A stretch of 64,000 nucleotides of DNA from JBGSMF01 sp041740315 (GTDB lineage: Bacteria; Chloroflexota; Anaerolineae; Fen-1058). Positions 50,896-58,293 of this stretch are shown here, one piece after another. How positions within the stretch are numbered: the first letter of the stretch is position 1; each line of letters opens with the position of its first letter. The DNA is taken from positions 1 through 64,000 of the forward strand of contig JBGSMF010000421.1 in NCBI GenBank assembly GCA_041740315.1. The letters are read 5' to 3'. A model generated the notes under the pieces. That model was not told where the DNA came from. It saw nothing but the letters and a program-made list of their open reading frames with translations, and did not search any database. The translations under genes were made by a program, and so were the position numbers.

Positions 50896-50916
50896 TTTTT
50901 TGTTTGTTCTGGCTCT

Positions 50917-50957
50917 ATTGTATAATAAATATGTCGTTATGTCAAGACATATTTATT
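50917..50957 (-). promoter_or_regulatory. Promoter within a 12-bp inverted repeat
   Basis: On the minus strand TTGACA (50940-50945) and TACAAT (50917-50922) are 17 bp apart. AATAAATATGTC (50924-50935) and GACATATTTATT (50946-50957) are perfect inverted copies flanking the -35 box, an obvious operator. The nearby small HTH or RHH proteins are candidate binders. The stretch 50958-51084 shows no feature. Confidence 0.75.
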
Positions 50958-51084
50958 GACATTCGACTGACAGCGCAAATGTTCTGGTTGGTTGGGGGGT
51001 GCGCTCTGGCCGGGGTCAGGGCCAGGGCTTGCGAGCTGCGAATTTTGGAGGGGTGCCGGCGTGTGGCTTGGGCCAGCCGAGGCA

Positions 51085-51113
51085 ACAAAAAGCGCAAGGT
51101 GTTAGCCTTGCGC
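51085..51113 (-). terminator. Terminator of the methyltransferase gene
   Basis: GCGCAAGG (51092-51099) and CCTTGCGC (51106-51113) form a perfect 8-bp stem with a 6-nt loop, followed on the minus strand by TTTTTG, 16 bases after the gene's stop. Confidence 0.8.
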
Positions 51114-51128
51114 CTGTCCTTTGCTTGT

Positions 51129-52793
51129 CTACAATTCAAGCTTGGGTTGCTCTGCCTCTGGGGGCTTTTCTGCTTTTGGCGCTTGTTTGAATGTAATGCT
51201 TGTCGGGGGCATTTTGACCGCCTCGCCGTCAAGCAATTGCTCAATAGTCAAAATCTGAATCTTGGGGTAATCCTGGTTCCAACCGGGCGAATGGTAAAAG
51301 CCGGCTGAAACCGCCTCTTTTTTCATTTCAGGCGATGGGTGCTCCAAAGTAACAAACACACCCATTGCTGCCTTTTCCCGCTCGATAGCGCCGCGCAAGT
51401 CTCGAATGTCCCCGCTTTTAACCTTGCCACTTTTCACTTGGGCAAGTATTTGCTTGGGCTTGCCGCCTGCTTCGTCTACAAAGGTTATCACCCCATCAAC
51501 GCCCTGGTCTTTGCCCTTTTTGCCTTCGGTCGCTTGGCCGCCAAGTGGCCTAGCCTTGACCAATGAAAGCGCCCACCATTGGAATTGATAGCGGCTATCC
51601 AAAGCTAATTGCTGCGCCCCACCCAGGCTGCCAGGTTCACCAATGACTTGATATTGCACATCTGGGAACATGTCATGCAAACGATACTTGATTAGGGATA
51701 TAGCCAGGTGTGTAATGTCTATCCCTGCCCACTTGCGCCCCAGTTTTTCAGCCGCCGCGATTGCAGTACCACAACCGCAAAATGGGTCAAGTACAATATC
51801 CCCCTGGTTGCTGCTTGCTTGTATGATCCGTTCAAGCAAAGCAAGGGGCTTTTGGGTGGGATAACCAAGGCGCTCAGCATGTGAGCTATGCAAAGATTGA
51901 ATATCTGCCCAAACATTTGGGATTATTGATCCCTCCCGCTCATTCAAGTACCGTTTTAGAGCGGGTCGTTTAGTTGTATCAAATGATCCATCTGGCCGGC
52001 GTGGGTAATGTATTCGCCCTTCGTCATGGAGTTTTTGCATTGTTTCACGTTGGTAACGCCAACCTTTAGCCGGCCAGGGAAAGCCCATCCACTCATACAT
52101 CATATTAGGGCGAGGGTTTGGGCTTGCCATGTCACCCAAGCGATATGGCCCGCGTCCGTCTTGGTCATCAAAACGGTAAAACTTGGCAATGTATTTTTGG
52201 TCATGCTCACCATATTGAGGGCGAAACTCTGCTTGTTTCGACTTGGCATAAAATAAAATAGTGTCTGTCACGTCGGGGAATTTCGTCTTGGCGTCGCTGT
52301 GCGCTGATTGTCGCCTCCAAACAATTTCATTGCGGTAATTCTCTGGCCCCATGACTGCATCCAGCACAATCTTTAAATAATGGCTTGCCGTTGGGTCGCA
52401 ATGCAAGTATAGGCTTCCCGTTGGCTTAAGTACTCTGTGCAACTCTACCAGCCGCGCCGCCATCATAACCAAGTAGGCCATCATTTGATTAGTGCCTACA
52501 AAGTCACGTAATGCCGCAATCATTTTACTTACTTGTGGTTGCCCTTGTGTAATCAGGTCATGGTATGTTTGCTCGGCTGATTCGCCCCAATGCCATGTAT
52601 CATCAAAAGCCGTAATTTGTGCTTCTGATTCCTTGCCTGCTTCATTCCTAAACAGAACATTATAAGACCGGCTAGAATTGAACGGGGGGTCAAGGTAGAT
52701 TAGGTCAATACTTTCATCGGAGACATACTCGCGTAAAATTTCCAGGTTGTCACCGTAGAAAAGCGTATTTTTAGTAATTGGGCTTGGTGTCAT
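51129..52793 (-). CDS. DNA methyltransferase fused to a nuclease-like domain
   Basis: The 554-residue protein has a beta-class amino-methyltransferase: catalytic LDPPF (34-38), GSLYLHCDP, KPLALLERII, then the AdoMet motif LDPFCGCGTAIAAAEKLGRKW in part (about 332-350). After this, residues about 400-500 contain GVDGVITFVDE and ILAQVKSGK, the D...QxK pattern of Mrr-type PD-(D/E)xK nucleases. Such a protein could both modify and cut DNA, or the domain may only bind DNA. It may protect the element or exclude rivals. The recognition sequence is unknown. Confidence 0.85.
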   Translation of the reverse strand: MTPSPITKNTLFYGDNLEILREYVSDESIDLIYLDPPFNSSRSYNVLFRNEAGKESEAQITAFDDTWHWGESAEQTYHDLITQGQPQVSKMIAALRDFVGTNQMMAYLVMMAARLVELHRVLKPTGSLYLHCDPTASHYLKIVLDAVMGPENYRNEIVWRRQSAHSDAKTKFPDVTDTILFYAKSKQAEFRPQYGEHDQKYIAKFYRFDDQDGRGPYRLGDMASPNPRPNMMYEWMGFPWPAKGWRYQRETMQKLHDEGRIHYPRRPDGSFDTTKRPALKRYLNEREGSIIPNVWADIQSLHSSHAERLGYPTQKPLALLERIIQASSNQGDIVLDPFCGCGTAIAAAEKLGRKWAGIDITHLAISLIKYRLHDMFPDVQYQVIGEPGSLGGAQQLALDSRYQFQWWALSLVKARPLGGQATEGKKGKDQGVDGVITFVDEAGGKPKQILAQVKSGKVKSGDIRDLRGAIEREKAAMGVFVTLEHPSPEMKKEAVSAGFYHSPGWNQDYPKIQILTIEQLLDGEAVKMPPTSITFKQAPKAEKPPEAEQPKLEL

Positions 52794-52876
52794 TTTAGAC
52801 CCCCGTTGGCATGGTTTTTTGGTGTGAGGGTATTATATACCTGCCTGCCGTCAATGCAAGCTAGGCCAGGGGGCCG

Positions 52877-52906
52877 GGCCAGCCGACGGGGCCAGCCGCT
52901 AGGCTA
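52877..52906. repeat. Element repeat, copy 2
   Basis: GCCAGCCGACGGGGCCAGCC and following bases match 43408-43438 with few differences. It lies between the methyltransferase start and the lipoprotein terminator. Confidence 0.5.
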
Positions 52907-52910
52907 CAAA

Positions 52911-52936
52911 CAAAAAGCGGGCAATCCTAGCCCGCT
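52911..52936 (-). terminator. Terminator of the lipoprotein gene
   Basis: AGCGGGC (52916-52922) and GCCCGCT (52930-52936) form a perfect stem over a 7-nt loop; TTTTTGTTTG follows on the minus strand. Confidence 0.78.
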
Positions 52937-52983
52937 ACAATTACTAAACTAAAGAATTAGGCGCTTGAAGTCGCCAATATGGC

Positions 52984-53661
52984 TCATGGTTTCTTGGGCG
53001 CTGGAGTAGCTGTTGGGGTAGCGCCAATTGATTCCAAGCTATCAATCATCTTCTTGTATTGTTCTTGTAGCAGATCGGGGGCAATGTGATAGTCGTATAC
53101 AATTAACTGCTGCATGTCTTCCACAGTTGTTTCCATCGTCGCAAGCAACGGTTGTGACTCACTGACCACCTGAGATGATTCAATCTCTTTGTTTAGCCAT
53201 TTCCTCATAAGAAACTTGTTCTGCTCATGTGTGTCAACAGACTTTTTCCAGTAATCGGCCAACAGTTCTGGGGGAACAATCTCTGGCACAAGGCCGTTTG
53301 TAGCACTGATAATTCCTGCCGATAAAAGGATGGCTCCAAATGCTTCAAAGCCACTGATTGACTTGGATTGAATATTGGATGCGGTTTGATTCATCAATGC
53401 TGTCTCAGCGTATATCCAAACAATGGCATTATGAGTTCGCAAAATCTGATCCACCATCTCTTTGGGCAATAGCGTTGGTGTAAGGGTAGGTGTTGGGGTA
53501 AAAGTAGCTGTTGGTGTATGCGTTGCGGTCGGCGTGTTTGTGGTAGTAGGAGTATAGATTGGTGTTGGGGTGAAAGCAACAGTCGTGGGCGCAACCGAAT
53601 TGCACGAACTAGCGAGAAGCAAAACAAGAACACTTGAGATTTGGATTATTAGATTGCGCAT
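52984..53661 (-). CDS. Lipoprotein with Thr-Pro tract
   Basis: The 225-residue protein has a signal peptide ending LLLASSC, then a tether of TPT-type repeats (about 30-70), then a mostly helical domain (ILRTHNAIVWIYAETALMNQ, LLADYWKKSVDTHEQN). No family is recognised. As it is on the element and carries its own promoter, a surface role such as entry exclusion or contact is possible but not shown. GGAGGG precedes ATG 53661; the frame to 53721 is not used. Confidence 0.7.
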   Translation of the reverse strand: MRNLIIQISSVLVLLLASSCNSVAPTTVAFTPTPIYTPTTTNTPTATHTPTATFTPTPTLTPTLLPKEMVDQILRTHNAIVWIYAETALMNQTASNIQSKSISGFEAFGAILLSAGIISATNGLVPEIVPPELLADYWKKSVDTHEQNKFLMRKWLNKEIESSQVVSESQPLLATMETTVEDMQQLIVYDYHIAPDLLQEQYKKMIDSLESIGATPTATPAPKKP

Positions 53662-53739
53662 GATTTGCCCTCCCTGGCTTTTGGTTTTACCTGTTATCAA
53701 AGTCCTACGAACCAGTGCCACTAGAGATGGGGTTTTGCC

Positions 53740-53759
53740 TCTCTCTTAGAGAGATTATA
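53740..53759 (-). promoter_or_regulatory. -10 box and operator of the lipoprotein gene
   Basis: On the minus strand TATAAT (53754-53759) is followed at once by the inverted repeat TCTCTC-TTA-GAGAGA (53740-53754), the same arrangement as at 43296-43315. No good -35 box was found. Confidence 0.5.
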
Positions 53760-53776
53760 CCTTGATTGTCAAAGAA

Positions 53777-53802
53777 ACGAAAAGCGGGCGATTGCCGCCC
53801 GC
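53777..53802 (-). terminator. Terminator at the right end of the element
   Basis: GCGGGCG (53784-53790) and CGCCCGC (53796-53802) form a perfect stem with a 5-nt loop; on the minus strand TTTTCGT follows. No complete gene ends here in the integrated state, but it stands 12 bases after the predicted stop of the full-length recombinase. Confidence 0.78.
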
Positions 53803-53814
53803 CTAGTTTCGCTG

Positions 53815-53912
53815 CTATGCGTTCTGTGGTATCACCGTTCGCGCTTGCTCAAATAGCACATCGGCTAGGCTAAACCCGAATTGAAATGTCAATTTGAGTA
53901 AGTCAGTCTTTT
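53815..53912 (-). pseudogene. Detached 3' end of the serine recombinase gene
   Basis: Read on the minus strand in the frame set by joining attR to attL, this stretch gives 32 codons (beginning QKTDLLKL, ending VIPQNA) and then TAG at 53815-53817. In the circle they directly follow residue S557 of the recombinase. A terminator follows the TAG. Confidence 0.75.
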
Positions 53913-53915
53913 GAC
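53907..53915. other. attR core of the integrated element
   Basis: TCTTTTGAC, matching attL TCTTTGGAC (37116-37124) at eight of nine positions. The isomerase frame resumes with ACG at 53916. Confidence 0.75.
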
Positions 53916-54686
53916 ACGCTGGCGGCCTTGTCTCAGGTGCATGCGCTTGGATTCGAGGCGGTGCAAATCAACCTCCAACAAGCCGAGGTGGGTTATGGCT
54001 TTGCGCAACAAGCCAGCCTGGGTATTTACGCCGAACTGGCCCGCGAGTTGGCCGTGCGCCAGTTGAAGGTGGTGGGCATCCACGCGCTTTTTCTGACCGG
54101 CCCCCAAGTGTTCAGCCAGGACGCTCGCAGTGAACTGATGGCCGCCCAGGTCAAAATAGCGCAAACCCTGCATGCCACAGTCCTCACTGTGCATCCAGCC
54201 GACATATTCACCAGCGAAGAAGCCCTGCAAGCCTATGCCAAACAAACTGGCGCCAAACGAGCCAAGCCTCCGCTCCTCCCCGGCATGCGCGACCTGCAGC
54301 GCAGCCTGGCTGAAGAGGGCATAACACTGGCGCTGGAAAATATCAAATACTGGCAAGCCAGCCGGGGGACAAACGACGTACAAGTTATGGCGCGCCTGGC
54401 AAAGGCGCTAGATTGTCGGGTGGCCTTGGACGTGCGGCGCAGCCTTTGCTCAGCCTCGCTGGAACGCTGGGTCGAGTTATTGGGAGATCGCATCATCGAG
54501 CTGCACCTGCACGACGAAAAGGCCGGCAGCGAACATCACCCGCCGCTGGCGCTCGACTGGCGCGCGATGATCCCCATCCTCAAGCGCACTGCCGCGCAAG
54601 TTTGCATCCTCGAAGCCGCCGCCGAGCCAGGCCACGGGGCCATCAAAATGAGCCGCGAATACATTGAGCGATTGTGGAGTCTATAA
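53916..54686 (+). pseudogene. 3' part of sugar-phosphate isomerase/epimerase-like gene
   Basis: The 256 codons form most of a TIM-barrel protein of the xylose isomerase/AP endonuclease 2 family: LGFEAVQINL, KVVGIHALFL, TVLTVHPAD, ITLALENIKYW, VALDVRR, IIELHLHDE and VCILEAA carry the strand ends with metal-binding His, Glu and Asp. Its first 13 codons are 16.8 kb away at 37086. With TTG 53928 it might still be translated without the first strand, but it is probably inactive. Excision of the element would restore it. Confidence 0.85.
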
Positions 54687-54691
54687 CAGGC

Positions 54692-55486
54692 TCACCGCCC
54701 ACGCCGGAGGGCATTGATGAGCAAAAATATGCCCAGCGCAATAATCACCACGGGCCACCAGTTCTGCCCCAAGATCACCACCCCCAGGCCAATAACGGCC
54801 AGGATTGACGCCGGATACACGGCCCATTTTCGCTCTTGGCCGCTAGGGTTGAGGAAATAGAGCAAGCCAAAGACTGCTGCCAGGCCCAAAAAGAACACTC
54901 CCCCGGCAAGCCGCGGTGAGTCGCTCACCAGCACCACAACCGGCATCAGGCCGGCAATGAACATCACGCCGCCGGGAATGAGCGCCCACCAATTCTGCTG
55001 GCGGTTGCTCAGATACACCCACACGAATGACAGCGCAATACACCACATGAAAAACGCGCCGATCACCTCGCCGGGCACGCTCGAAGCGGCCAAGACAACG
55101 ATGGCCATAAAAGTAATGATTCCGCCAGGGATGAGAGCCCACCAAAACTCTTTGTGCCCTCGGCTAGACTGCACCAGGTAAATCAGCAAAAAGGGCAAAC
55201 CAACGCTGAAAAGGAACAGGCTGCCTATCCACTCGCCCCTAACGTCACCTACCTCGGCCAAAAAGGTCACCAGCCCCAATCCCAACAAAATGCAGCCAGG
55301 GATGAGCGACCACCATTGATCGCGCGCAGTGATAAAGTTGAGCAAAAACAGCATTCCCAATCCGCCAAAAATCACCGACCAGAGTGGGGCACTCAACTCG
55401 CCAAACATATTAAAATTTTGCGCCAGCAAAAATGCTCCGCCCAAAATAAGCGCAACCGCCCAGATAATGGCCCAACGCGATTTCAT
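54692..55486 (-). CDS. Multi-pass membrane protein, LiaF/DUF5668-like
   Basis: The 264-residue protein has about eight hydrophobic segments with repeated WW.LIPG units (WWSLIPGCILLGLG, WWALIPGGIITFMA, WWALIPGGVMFIAG), which suggests internal duplication. It resembles the protein at 23260-23808. AGGAGG lies seven bases before ATG 55486. The function is unknown. Confidence 0.75.
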   Translation of the reverse strand: MKSRWAIIWAVALILGGAFLLAQNFNMFGELSAPLWSVIFGGLGMLFLLNFITARDQWWSLIPGCILLGLGLVTFLAEVGDVRGEWIGSLFLFSVGLPFLLIYLVQSSRGHKEFWWALIPGGIITFMAIVVLAASSVPGEVIGAFFMWCIALSFVWVYLSNRQQNWWALIPGGVMFIAGLMPVVVLVSDSPRLAGGVFFLGLAAVFGLLYFLNPSGQERKWAVYPASILAVIGLGVVILGQNWWPVVIIALGIFLLINALRRGR

Positions 55487-55520
55487 GGGTGCCTCCTGAT
55501 TGAATATGAGCTATTAGAGT

Positions 55521-55600
55521 TTATCGGAAATAACGCAGCCAACGTATCCCCATACGTTGGCGGACGGGCATGGGGATGCCCATCCTGCTATTTCCGATAA
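55521..55600. repeat. 80-bp palindromic repeat, complete copy
   Basis: TTATCGGAAATA (55521-55532) and TATTTCCGATAA (55589-55600) are perfect terminal inverted repeats. Inside are CCAACGTAT-cccc-ATACGTTGG (55539-55560) and GGGCAT-gggg-ATGCCC (55567-55582). It is a small non-coding MITE- or REP-like unit. The rest of the gap 55601-55791 has a TATAAT at 55684-55689 without a good -35 box and nothing else clear. Confidence 0.8.
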
Positions 55601-55791
55601 GGTCTATTGGATTCCGCCCAATGCTGGCTTCATTTTAGCACCGCCCCAGTTCCCCGTCAATTACACAAAGCTCCAAGTTGTTGTATAATGCCCTTGTGAA
55701 ATTCTAGCCTCACAAGAAAGCAAAGCTTTCGCAGTGGTGTAGAAAAGTTTTATACTTTCCTATACCATAAAAAACCTATGGACACAGCATA

Positions 55792-56202
55792 ATGGGAAAA
55801 AAGATTCGCATTCTGATCGCCAAACCTGGATTAGACGGCCATGACCGCGGCGCCAAGGTCATCGCCCGCGCGCTGCGCGACGCCGGAATGGAAGTGATTT
55901 ACACCGGCCTGCGCCAGACGCCAGAAATGATTGTAGAAGCCGCCCTGCAAGAAGATGTGGACGCGGTAGGGCTGTCAATTTTGTCGGGCGCGCACAATAC
56001 ACTTTTGCCCCGCGTGGTCGAGCTGTTGCAGCAAAACGGGCTGGATGACGTGTTGGTGTTTGCAGGCGGCATCATCCCCGATGAAGACGTGCCGGCGCTC
56101 AAGCAGGCCGGCGTCAAGGCCGTCTTTGGGCCAGGCGCCAACACCGACGAGGTTGTAGCGCTCGTTCAGGCTCAAGTCTTGGCCGCCCGCGCAAACACCT
56201 GA
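55792..56202 (+). CDS. Cobalamin-binding subunit of methylmalonyl-CoA mutase type
   Basis: The 136-residue protein is a stand-alone B12-binding domain: LDGHDRG (the D-x-H-x-x-G motif giving the lower-ligand histidine), LSILSGAH and FAGGIIPDED. It would pair with a separate large subunit of methylmalonyl-CoA or a related acyl-CoA mutase, not in this window. meaB follows 236 bases downstream, which supports the mutase assignment. Confidence 0.92.
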   Translation: MGKKIRILIAKPGLDGHDRGAKVIARALRDAGMEVIYTGLRQTPEMIVEAALQEDVDAVGLSILSGAHNTLLPRVVELLQQNGLDDVLVFAGGIIPDEDVPALKQAGVKAVFGPGANTDEVVALVQAQVLAARANT

Positions 56203-56207
56203 AAGCG

Positions 56208-56304
56208 CTAGCAGGCTGTCGGAGAGCGGGCTGGTAGGCTCGTAGTGCGCGCTTCAGCGCGCTAAAGCGCACACTACGAACGGCCCTCTCCGACAAGCTC
56301 CTAG
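56208..56304. repeat. MITE-like palindromic repeat
   Basis: The unit is bounded by CTAG on both sides, with TGTCGGAGAG (56217-56226) and CTCTCCGACA (56286-56295) as inverted ends and an inner TCGTAGTGCGC / GCGCACACTACGA hairpin. A second hairpin, CGGGTTGGC-GTA-GCCAACCCG, lies at 56394-56414. Confidence 0.7.
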
Positions 56305-56438
56305 ACATCTATATAGCCCGAAATCTGTGCAAATGAGTCAAATTTCAACCCCGCTATCTTGGTCGCAGTTTTGGGCCTTGCCCGAAACTGCTTCGGGTTG
56401 GCGTAGCCAACCCGCCTAGTTTTAGCGCCGACCATACT

Positions 56439-57458
56439 ATGGACCTGATTCAAGAGACCCTGGGCGGCAACCGCCGCGCACTGGCCCGCCTGCTAAGCCA
56501 AATAGAAAACAACAGCGCCGCAGCCGCAGGCGTGCTGGCTACCTTGTACCCACACACCGGCCGCGCCTATCTGCTAGGCATCACCGGTTCGCCGGGCACT
56601 GGCAAAAGCACCCTGGTGACCGAAATTGCCAAAGCTTACCGGCGCAGGGAGCTTTTGGTTGGCATTGTGGCAGTAGACCCCACCAGCCCATTCACCGGCG
56701 GGGCCATCTTGGGTGACCGTATCCGTATGCGCGACCTGGCCGGCGACCCTGGCGTGTTCATCCGCAGCATGGCCACACGCGGCAGCCTGGGCGGCCTGGC
56801 GCGCGCCACTGCCGATGTGACCAAGGCTCTAGATGCCGCTGGCTATCAGATGATCTTGATCGAAACCGTTGGCGCGGGGCAATCCGAAGTAGATATTGCC
56901 CGCACCGCCGACACCACCCTGGTCGTCGAAGCGCCCGGCCTGGGTGACGACATTCAAGCTATCAAAGCAGGCATACTAGAAATTGCCGACGTGCTGGTGG
57001 TTAACAAGGCCGACCGCGAAGGCGCCGAAAGCACCCTGCGCGCGCTCCAGGCCATGCTAGACCTGGGCGTGGCCGAGCATAAAGTGAGCCACCATGGGGT
57101 GAGCATGACGGTAGGCGTGCCGCACAAAGCGCCCGACAAGGCCCAAGAGAAACCTGTCTGGCGGCCACCTATTTTAAAGACCGTGGCATTAGAAAGCAAG
57201 GGCATTGACGAGCTCATCGAAGCAATCGAGCAGCATCGGCAATTTTTGAACACAAGTGGAGAAAAGCAGTCCCGAGTGCGCGGGCGACTGGCGGCAGAGC
57301 TAGACGCCATTCTGCGAGAGACTGTGATGCGCCAGTTGATGAGCCAGACGGTTGCTTCTGAACTGGACAAGCTGCTAGAGCGCGTCCTGGCGCGCGAGCT
57401 AGACCCTTATGCAGCAGCAGCCCAGATCTTGGCCCATGCCAACATGTTTAAAAGTTGA
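56439..57458 (+). CDS. meaB: MeaB-family GTPase (methylmalonyl-CoA mutase chaperone)
   Basis: MeaB loads and protects adenosylcobalamin in methylmalonyl-CoA mutase. The 339-residue protein has the P-loop GSPGTGKST, VAVDPTSPFTGGAILGDRIRM, SMATRGSLGGLA, ETVGAGQSEVD and the guanine-specificity motif NKAD. The C-terminal helices (about 280-339) form the dimer arm. It lies downstream of the B12-binding subunit gene. Confidence 0.93.
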   Translation: MDLIQETLGGNRRALARLLSQIENNSAAAAGVLATLYPHTGRAYLLGITGSPGTGKSTLVTEIAKAYRRRELLVGIVAVDPTSPFTGGAILGDRIRMRDLAGDPGVFIRSMATRGSLGGLARATADVTKALDAAGYQMILIETVGAGQSEVDIARTADTTLVVEAPGLGDDIQAIKAGILEIADVLVVNKADREGAESTLRALQAMLDLGVAEHKVSHHGVSMTVGVPHKAPDKAQEKPVWRPPILKTVALESKGIDELIEAIEQHRQFLNTSGEKQSRVRGRLAAELDAILRETVMRQLMSQTVASELDKLLERVLARELDPYAAAAQILAHANMFKS

Positions 57459-57460
57459 TT

Positions 57461-57609
57461 ATTAGTAACTCAGCCGGCACCCTTCGACCTGTCTGCCGAC
57501 AGAGCAGGCTACGCGCCGCGCATCCCGAGCGAAGTGAAACGCAGTCGAAGGAGCGCGGCGCTTATCCTGAGCAAGGCCGAAGGACGCTCAGGATGCTGAG
57601 TAGTTACGA
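57461..57609. repeat. MITE-like dispersed repeat, complete copy
   Basis: The left part (57468-57559) is the reverse complement of window bases 1-92. The unit ends GCTGAGTAGTTACGA, and its start is an imperfect inverse of that. An inner hairpin ATCCTGAGC (57564-57572) / GCTCAGGAT (57586-57594) lies near the right end. Confidence 0.7.
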
Positions 57610-57633
57610 TTATTAACACATAGGAGGACTTGT

Positions 57634-58233
57634 GTGGCTTACGATTCATTGACCTATGATGCGCTGTTGCAACGCGCCGAGACCTTTAGCGCCAATCACT
57701 TTGAGCGCGCCAAAGAGTTTTTCCTTCAACTTGCCACCGAAGGTCAAAAGCCTCAGGTGATGCTGGTGAGTTGCGCCGATTCGCGCGTGGTGCCAGAAAT
57801 GATTACCGGCGCCAGGCCCGGCGACCTGTTCGTTGTGCGCACTGTTGCCAATGCCATTCCGGCTTATAGCGTCAGTGAATCAGCCGTGGGGTCTGCCATC
57901 GAATACGCCGTCCAACATTTAGGCATCTCGCATCTGGTTGTGCTAGGCCACACCGATTGCGGAGGCATCAAAGCGATGGACAAGCGGCTCGACCCTCTCA
58001 AAGAACCATCGCTGGCGCGTTGGCTTGAGCACGCCCGCCCGGCACGCCAGCGAATTGAAGGCCGCGCCATCAACGCAGAATTGCGGCACCGCGCCTTGGT
58101 TGAAGAAAACATCCGGCTTCAGCTTGAGCATGCCCAAACATACACCTGCGTCCGAGAAGCAATCCAACGGGGCAAGCTACAGTTGCACGGATGGGTGTAC
58201 GACGTGCTTAATGGGCAGGCAGCGGCGCTTTAA
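57634..58233 (+). CDS. Beta-class carbonic anhydrase
   Basis: The enzyme interconverts CO2 and bicarbonate. The 199-residue protein has the zinc ligands and Asp-Arg pair in SCADSR, the loop RTVANAIP, and the other zinc ligands in GHTDCGGIKA. The length is normal. GTG 57634 follows TAGGAGGA. Bicarbonate may feed carboxylases of the propionyl/methylmalonyl pathway suggested by the two genes before it. Confidence 0.94.
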   Translation: MAYDSLTYDALLQRAETFSANHFERAKEFFLQLATEGQKPQVMLVSCADSRVVPEMITGARPGDLFVVRTVANAIPAYSVSESAVGSAIEYAVQHLGISHLVVLGHTDCGGIKAMDKRLDPLKEPSLARWLEHARPARQRIEGRAINAELRHRALVEENIRLQLEHAQTYTCVREAIQRGKLQLHGWVYDVLNGQAAAL

Positions 58234-58293
58234 CCGTTCGCCGTTTCTTGTGCAATAGCCCCTGCCCCCAATCCATACCAGACAGGAAGTGCA

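Larger units (their letters stand above)
37122..53915. mobile_element. Integrated element of about 16.8 kb, AICE/plasmid-like
   Basis: The boundaries are set by the split isomerase gene, which is restored in frame when 37124 is joined to 53916. Every recognisable gene inside lies on the minus strand. It has integration (large serine recombinase, tyrosine recombinase), replication (DnaB/RepA-like helicase, AT-rich inverted repeat), a transfer-like module (FtsK/TraB-like translocase, DUF2637/SpdB-like and two other membrane proteins), regulators and a methyltransferase-nuclease. No relaxase, type IV secretion, capsid or tail genes were seen. I read it as a conjugative or mobilisable element of the double-stranded-transfer type; a plasmid integrated by chance or a decayed phage are alternatives. 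Confidence 0.85.

Noticed and set aside
50904..51308. Plus-strand 134-codon frame
   Set aside because: It covers the operator, the methyltransferase terminator and the end of the methyltransferase gene, and has no family features.
55601..55791. Cobalamin riboswitch before the B12-binding subunit gene
   Set aside because: The gap shows no B12-box-like sequence and is short for a full riboswitch.
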